This document shows positions 5,401 through 7,848 of a stretch of DNA of 7,848 nt, piece by piece; the first letter of the stretch is position 1, and the number at the start of each line of letters is the position of its first letter. A program made the position numbers and the translations under genes. Below the pieces are notes generated by a model, which searched no databases, was not told the DNA's origin, and saw nothing but the letters and a program-made list of their open reading frames with translations. This stretch comes from an uncultured Ruminococcus sp. (GTDB lineage: Bacteria; Bacillota; Clostridia; Oscillospirales; Ruminococcaceae). Location: positions 1 through 7,848 of the forward strand of contig CAMWVM010000065.1 in NCBI GenBank assembly GCA_947177715.1, read 5' to 3'.

Positions 5401-7848
5401 TAAACAGCACTAATTCCCTTGCTGAAGCATACTTTGACGGAATCCAGCTTGAAAAAGGCACTACCATATCTGATTATAGTTATATTATCAACGCTGATTT
5501 TAATGATACTTCAAACTGGAATTCAAACAGTACTCAATCGCAGAATGCACCCTCCATTAACAGTCAGAAAGGAATATACTGTTTCGCTAATGATGAAACA
5601 CCGTTTGACTCCAAATGCATCAAGATTTTTGGTGATGCACGATATGAAAACAGTGTTTATCAGGAAGTTACAAACTTGAATGGTCAAAAGGGAGATACAT
5701 ACAACTTTGGAGGCTGGACTAAGGCTAATGCGGCTTCACTAAGGGACAATAGAACTTTCGGAATAAAAGTTGAATTCTTTAATGATGAAAATTTAGTTGG
5801 CGAAGCACAAAGCCTATCCTTTAACAGTTACATAAATGACTGGCAGTTTAATATGTCAAGTGCAACTGCATCTGATGTATACAACAAAATTAAAATTTCT
5901 GCTATTTATGACTATCAAGTAAATTATGCTCTGTTTGACAGACTCTTACTCCAATATGACGGAATATCAGAAATAGATGACGAATCTTCTGACGAAACCG
6001 ACGAAGAAAGCTCAGAAGACGAAAGCTCAGAAAATCAGCCCATTACAGATGCACATGGCAGAGAAATTGAATATACTGATGAAGATGGTGTAAAAACTGT
6101 CACAGCATATGACGATTATGATAATATAACAAAAAGCGCTACTCAGATTAATGGAAAAAACATGGAATCAATTAATGGTTACAGCGCTGATGGCAATTAT
6201 CAAATCTCGGAAACTAATACTTTAGGAAAAACTACTGTATTTGATTATGATAATCAGCTTGGATTGCTGAAAAAGATTACTGATCCTAAAGGAAATTCTG
6301 TTAGTTATTCTTATGACAGTGCGGATAATATAGCCACAGTTTCACAGGGAAAATTTTTCAGCACCTATTCATATGATAACGGTGACAGATTAACCGGAAT
6401 TAATTCCTGTGATAAAAACTCATATAGTTTTGGATATGATAAATTCGGTGCACTTAACAGCATTAAATTGGGCAGCCAAAGTCTTGTTCAATATTTATAC
6501 GATGATAATTATATCCTATCAGGTATAAATTACGGTAATGGTCAGTCAATAAATTACAGTTATGATAAATCAGGAAATAAACTGGGCATCAGTTCTAATG
6601 GAACGGAAAAATACAACTACTATTATGACGATTTCGGCACGCTCCTTTCTGTTAAGGATAATGTAAACAATACAGTAACATCATATTCAACCGATGAAGA
6701 CGGTATTGAATATACTCAGGAAAGGAAAAACAACAGTCTTATTCACTCCTACTACAACAACGGAAGTTCATTTGTTGAATACCTTAACGGCAGTGAAAAA
6801 GAGACTGAATATGCTTCGAAAGAAGTTTCTTCAAGCGACACCCAGCCGCTTATTGACTGGAATCGTACTTCATGGAAGAAAAACGGTTACAACACTTTCT
6901 ATAATGTAAAAAACACTACAGATGAATTTGGAAGACTTTCAAATCAAGAAATCTTTGAAGCTAATCTTTCAGATAACAAACAAACTGAAAGCGGTAAAAA
7001 CACATTAATCAGAAAATCATATGAATATACCTCAACGAATAATGGAGTTAATCAGAGTGAACAGGTTTCAAAAATCAAGTATGAGGGTACATACAATAAT
7101 GAAATCGAGTACACATATGACGCTAACGGAAATATTCTTTCCGACGGCAAATATGAGTATATTTATGACAGCCTGAACAGATTACAGCAAACTCATGAGA
7201 TAAGTACCAATATTCATAAGCATTATACTTATAACAACGAGGGAAATTTAGTTAATGTTGTAACAACTAAAGGGCCAAGCACTTTAAATCAAACAGCAAG
7301 AAGCTATGACGGCATTAAAATGGTTTCATATGACGATAAAGCTATTACTTATGATGATCTCGGAAATCCGCTGACTTATTACAACGGAACACAGTTTACA
7401 TGGGAAATGGGAAGACAGCTTGCTTCCGCAAAGCGTTCTGACGGCACGCAGATAACATATAAATATAATGCCGAGGGGCTCAGAACGGAGAAAAGAATTG
7501 GGGAGAATTCAGTTTCATATACATTAGTGGAAAGCAAGATCACAGGACAGACCGACGGAACTAACACATTCTATTTCAGATATGATGAAAGCGATAATCT
7601 TGTCGGATTTGAGCTTGGAAGCAATCAGTATTTCTATATTACCAACCTTGTGGGAGATATCATAGCAATAGTTGACAACGACGGTAATTGTGTAGTAGAA
7701 TATGAGTATGATCCATGGGGTGTTTGCACTATCGTTTCAGATACATCAAACTGCAATCTCGGCGAGCTGAATCCATTCAGATACCGTGGTTACTACTATG
7801 ATGAAGAGACAAGCCTTTATTACCTACAGTCAAGATACTATGACCCTG
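2493..7848 (+). CDS. Giant secreted DNRLRE/RHS-repeat protein, 3' end missing
   Basis: Read codon by codon, this frame has no stop over 1785 codons and runs off the window. The start is fixed by AGGGGGT at 2480-2486 and an in-frame TAA at 2418 with no start codon between. Layout by residue: signal peptide 1-28 (KKR, hydrophobic core, likely cleavage VFA|NE); beta-rich N-terminal region about 30-312 ending YPVSIDPT; DNRLRE domain 316-485 (DAYV..., SDWSESSVTYKNRP, GWDITNIVENWY, YITIEY); RHS shell start from GRAGKVNIND at 502 and YGNGFRTNYSQ at 554; first YD repeats about 715-835; two jellyroll modules, 856-989 (ending FDGIQLEKG) and 998-1157; acidic linker 1160-1180; many YD repeats (FDYDNQLG near 1250) to about 1735; RHS-associated core from YDPWG at 1739 to SRYYDP at 1785. 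Relatives (WapA-like and RHS proteins) are exported, form a beta-cage shell and often carry a C-terminal toxin, which would lie downstream. The toxin role is inference; glycan adhesion is an alternative. Confidence 0.93.
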   Translation, partial: MKQIKKRILSGIIALSLVITDSSIAVFANENNSNLTAKTTKTTEIEKSYITNELTDLRSEYSKTYEKSDGSRISIITASPLHYYNNVEKTWEEYDNTLLETKNKDGEFQLTNNNPTFQVEIPEKLSENNSINAKTKDYEISIVPLNVSKSNVISDNSKNKLKKQKKLKDKTIDDYVQESIKSSTVEFEDVYSGTETNLEYEVVSNSLKETISLTKAPEKETSYKFELTAKGLTAELKEDGAVIFKNNNESVFVIPAPFMTDSQNNYSNDIKTELTKNKDNYILSYTPSIEWLSDEERVYPVSIDPTITLNDSKNIDDAYVTSIRPDNNYGKSAHLIVGKIRGELSPVDEYTDEYLSYIKFQELPKNIWNNSYITNAVLNLNVFSAVTSQINAYEVTSDWSESSVTYKNRPTFKNEIIDYQNVLNDDIGYLGWDITNIVENWYSNPDKNFGIMLDSSSIYMYGSRIYASEYTGQNPIGNPYITIEYSPMTNSSYENSRDIDIGRAGKVNINDFSGTLRLTRSDLNVDGNIMPVNISMIYDENNLSLPENLYTNVYGNGFRTNYSQMILYNSEKEFYTYIGEDARPIYFEKHTDDEGNITFTDYSERGYELSIDGTSYENYSTITITDSSDHRYFFDNGGRLVKIADMNLSCVKEANVTAFSSEEINGIININYAANNSLSISSITDGVGRVYEFVYNDKLKDINYKGNNDKTLKTVSYKYNADGTLSSITYPNNRIVRYNWSDNYIIKAINSDGYSFAFTYTDESLPRVQTIKEYDCDGTLGENISVSYSVDKTTFTDNKTDEKEILQFDKHGNLLTSQNAYGYTLVNQYGTSEGNTPSKAHNELINSFGYQKNEVNLLSNSRAQNGVLNWSGITVSTDEKMFGTHSFKLSGKSGTASQTVNLTGGQTYVLSAYVKTKNTNGSLGASIKVNNGDITCNSDAQYITGTSKWTRIATTFKANSNCAAQVALVLNSTNSLAEAYFDGIQLEKGTTISDYSYIINADFNDTSNWNSNSTQSQNAPSINSQKGIYCFANDETPFDSKCIKIFGDARYENSVYQEVTNLNGQKGDTYNFGGWTKANAASLRDNRTFGIKVEFFNDENLVGEAQSLSFNSYINDWQFNMSSATASDVYNKIKISAIYDYQVNYALFDRLLLQYDGISEIDDESSDETDEESSEDESSENQPITDAHGREIEYTDEDGVKTVTAYDDYDNITKSATQINGKNMESINGYSADGNYQISETNTLGKTTVFDYDNQLGLLKKITDPKGNSVSYSYDSADNIATVSQGKFFSTYSYDNGDRLTGINSCDKNSYSFGYDKFGALNSIKLGSQSLVQYLYDDNYILSGINYGNGQSINYSYDKSGNKLGISSNGTEKYNYYYDDFGTLLSVKDNVNNTVTSYSTDEDGIEYTQERKNNSLIHSYYNNGSSFVEYLNGSEKETEYASKEVSSSDTQPLIDWNRTSWKKNGYNTFYNVKNTTDEFGRLSNQEIFEANLSDNKQTESGKNTLIRKSYEYTSTNNGVNQSEQVSKIKYEGTYNNEIEYTYDANGNILSDGKYEYIYDSLNRLQQTHEISTNIHKHYTYNNEGNLVNVVTTKGPSTLNQTARSYDGIKMVSYDDKAITYDDLGNPLTYYNGTQFTWEMGRQLASAKRSDGTQITYKYNAEGLRTEKRIGENSVSYTLVESKITGQTDGTNTFYFRYDESDNLVGFELGSNQYFYITNLVGDIIAIVDNDGNCVVEYEYDPWGVCTIVSDTSNCNLGELNPFRYRGYYYDEETSLYYLQSRYYDP
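5058..5459 (+). other. First jellyroll (carbohydrate-binding-like) module inside the RHS protein
   Basis: Residues 856-989 run from NLLSNSRAQNG to FDGIQLEKG. The order NLLSN...W.G, HSFKLSGKSG, SQTVNLTGGQTYVLSAYVKT, TSKWTRIATTF and AYFDGIQLEKG is the common pattern of CBM4/9-like jellyroll domains embedded in clostridial RHS proteins. Such domains often bind glycans; here this is inferred from the fold pattern. Hand counts give about 39% G+C over 5101-5460, against about 27% over 4801-4920 just before, so the module stands out compositionally. Confidence 0.65.
5484..5963 (+). other. Second jellyroll-like module inside the RHS protein
   Basis: Residues 998-1157 begin IINADFNDTSNW and end YALFDRLLLQYDG. 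The N.DF...WN start, KCIKIFGD, a central FGGWTKANAAS strand and a closing FD.LLLQYDG strand repeat the plan of the preceding module, with little sequence identity. It probably arose as a second jellyroll of the same class and is followed directly by the acidic linker. The boundaries are approximate. Confidence 0.55.
6003..6032 (+). repeat. 15-bp tandem repeat encoding the acidic Ser/Glu linker
   Basis: GAAGAAAGCTCAGAA (6003-6017) is followed directly by GACGAAAGCTCAGAA (6018-6032), with 14 of 15 bases identical. They encode EESSE and DESSE inside a 19-residue run made only of D, E, S and T (residues 1162-1180). The run separates the jellyroll modules from the downstream YD repeats. It looks like a flexible, negatively charged spacer whose length could change by repeat slippage. 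Confidence 0.8.
7707..7848 (+). other. RHS-associated core motif, cut by the window edge
   Basis: Residues 1739-1785 contain YEYDPWG, NPFRYRGYYYDEETSLYYL and SRYYDP, the conserved RHS-associated core that closes the YD shell. In the family this is followed within a few residues by a G.F...D type sequence and then the variable tip. The tip is not in this window. Confidence 0.9.

Noticed and set aside
5419..5679. Forward open frame in another phase within the RHS gene (also 6694-6909)
   Set aside because: The RHS frame is continuous through both and encodes recognisable jellyroll or YD sequence. The alternative products are low-complexity shadows.
2493..7848. Possible frameshift or pseudogene in the giant frame
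   Set aside because: Codon-by-codon reading found no stop, and family motifs stay in one phase from the signal peptide to the RHS core.

Overview
The window looks like chromosomal DNA of a low-GC member of the Clostridia, most likely a gut or rumen Ruminococcaceae/Oscillospirales relative. This is inferred from A+T-rich codon use, strong G-rich Shine-Dalgarno sites, TrmB and galactokinase variants of clostridial flavour, and a DNRLRE/RHS-type secreted giant. The standard genetic code is used, and all recognised genes lie on the + strand.

Region 1 (1-2130) is a compact housekeeping operon. It holds the last 40 codons of a SEDS-family (FtsW/RodA/SpoVE-like) membrane glycosyltransferase, a galactokinase-family kinase (144-1382), and the tRNA m7G46 methyltransferase trmB (1410-2081). 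The gaps between genes are only 18 and 27 nt, and each of the two complete genes has its own ribosome-binding site. A perfect 18-bp hairpin with a T-rich arm (2089-2130) closes the operon. Both complete enzymes carry non-consensus residues in motifs that are normally well conserved: Asn and His in the sugar-site GEHTDY motif of the kinase, and Cys in place of Asp in the NFSDPWPKK motif of TrmB.

Region 2 (2131-2492) is a very A+T-rich, 362-bp intergenic stretch. It holds two inverted repeats, a plausible sigma-A-type promoter (2371-2399), and a near-perfect Shine-Dalgarno site that drives only a four-codon reading frame (MVQK, then two stops). The real Shine-Dalgarno and ATG of the next gene follow 41 nt later.

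Region 3 (2493-7848) is one uninterrupted reading frame, open at the right edge (1785 codons seen, read codon by codon with no stop). It encodes a giant secreted protein. In order it has a signal peptide, an N-terminal beta-rich region, a DNRLRE domain, the start of an RHS/YD shell, two jellyroll (carbohydrate-binding-like) modules, an acidic Ser/Asp/Glu linker, many more YD repeats, and the RHS-associated core up to its ...SRYYDP motif. The window ends just where such proteins change from the conserved core to a variable C-terminal tip, often a toxin followed by an immunity gene. The most interesting biology is therefore probably just downstream and cannot be seen here. Base composition within the gene is uneven and partly follows the modules, which suggests mosaic assembly.
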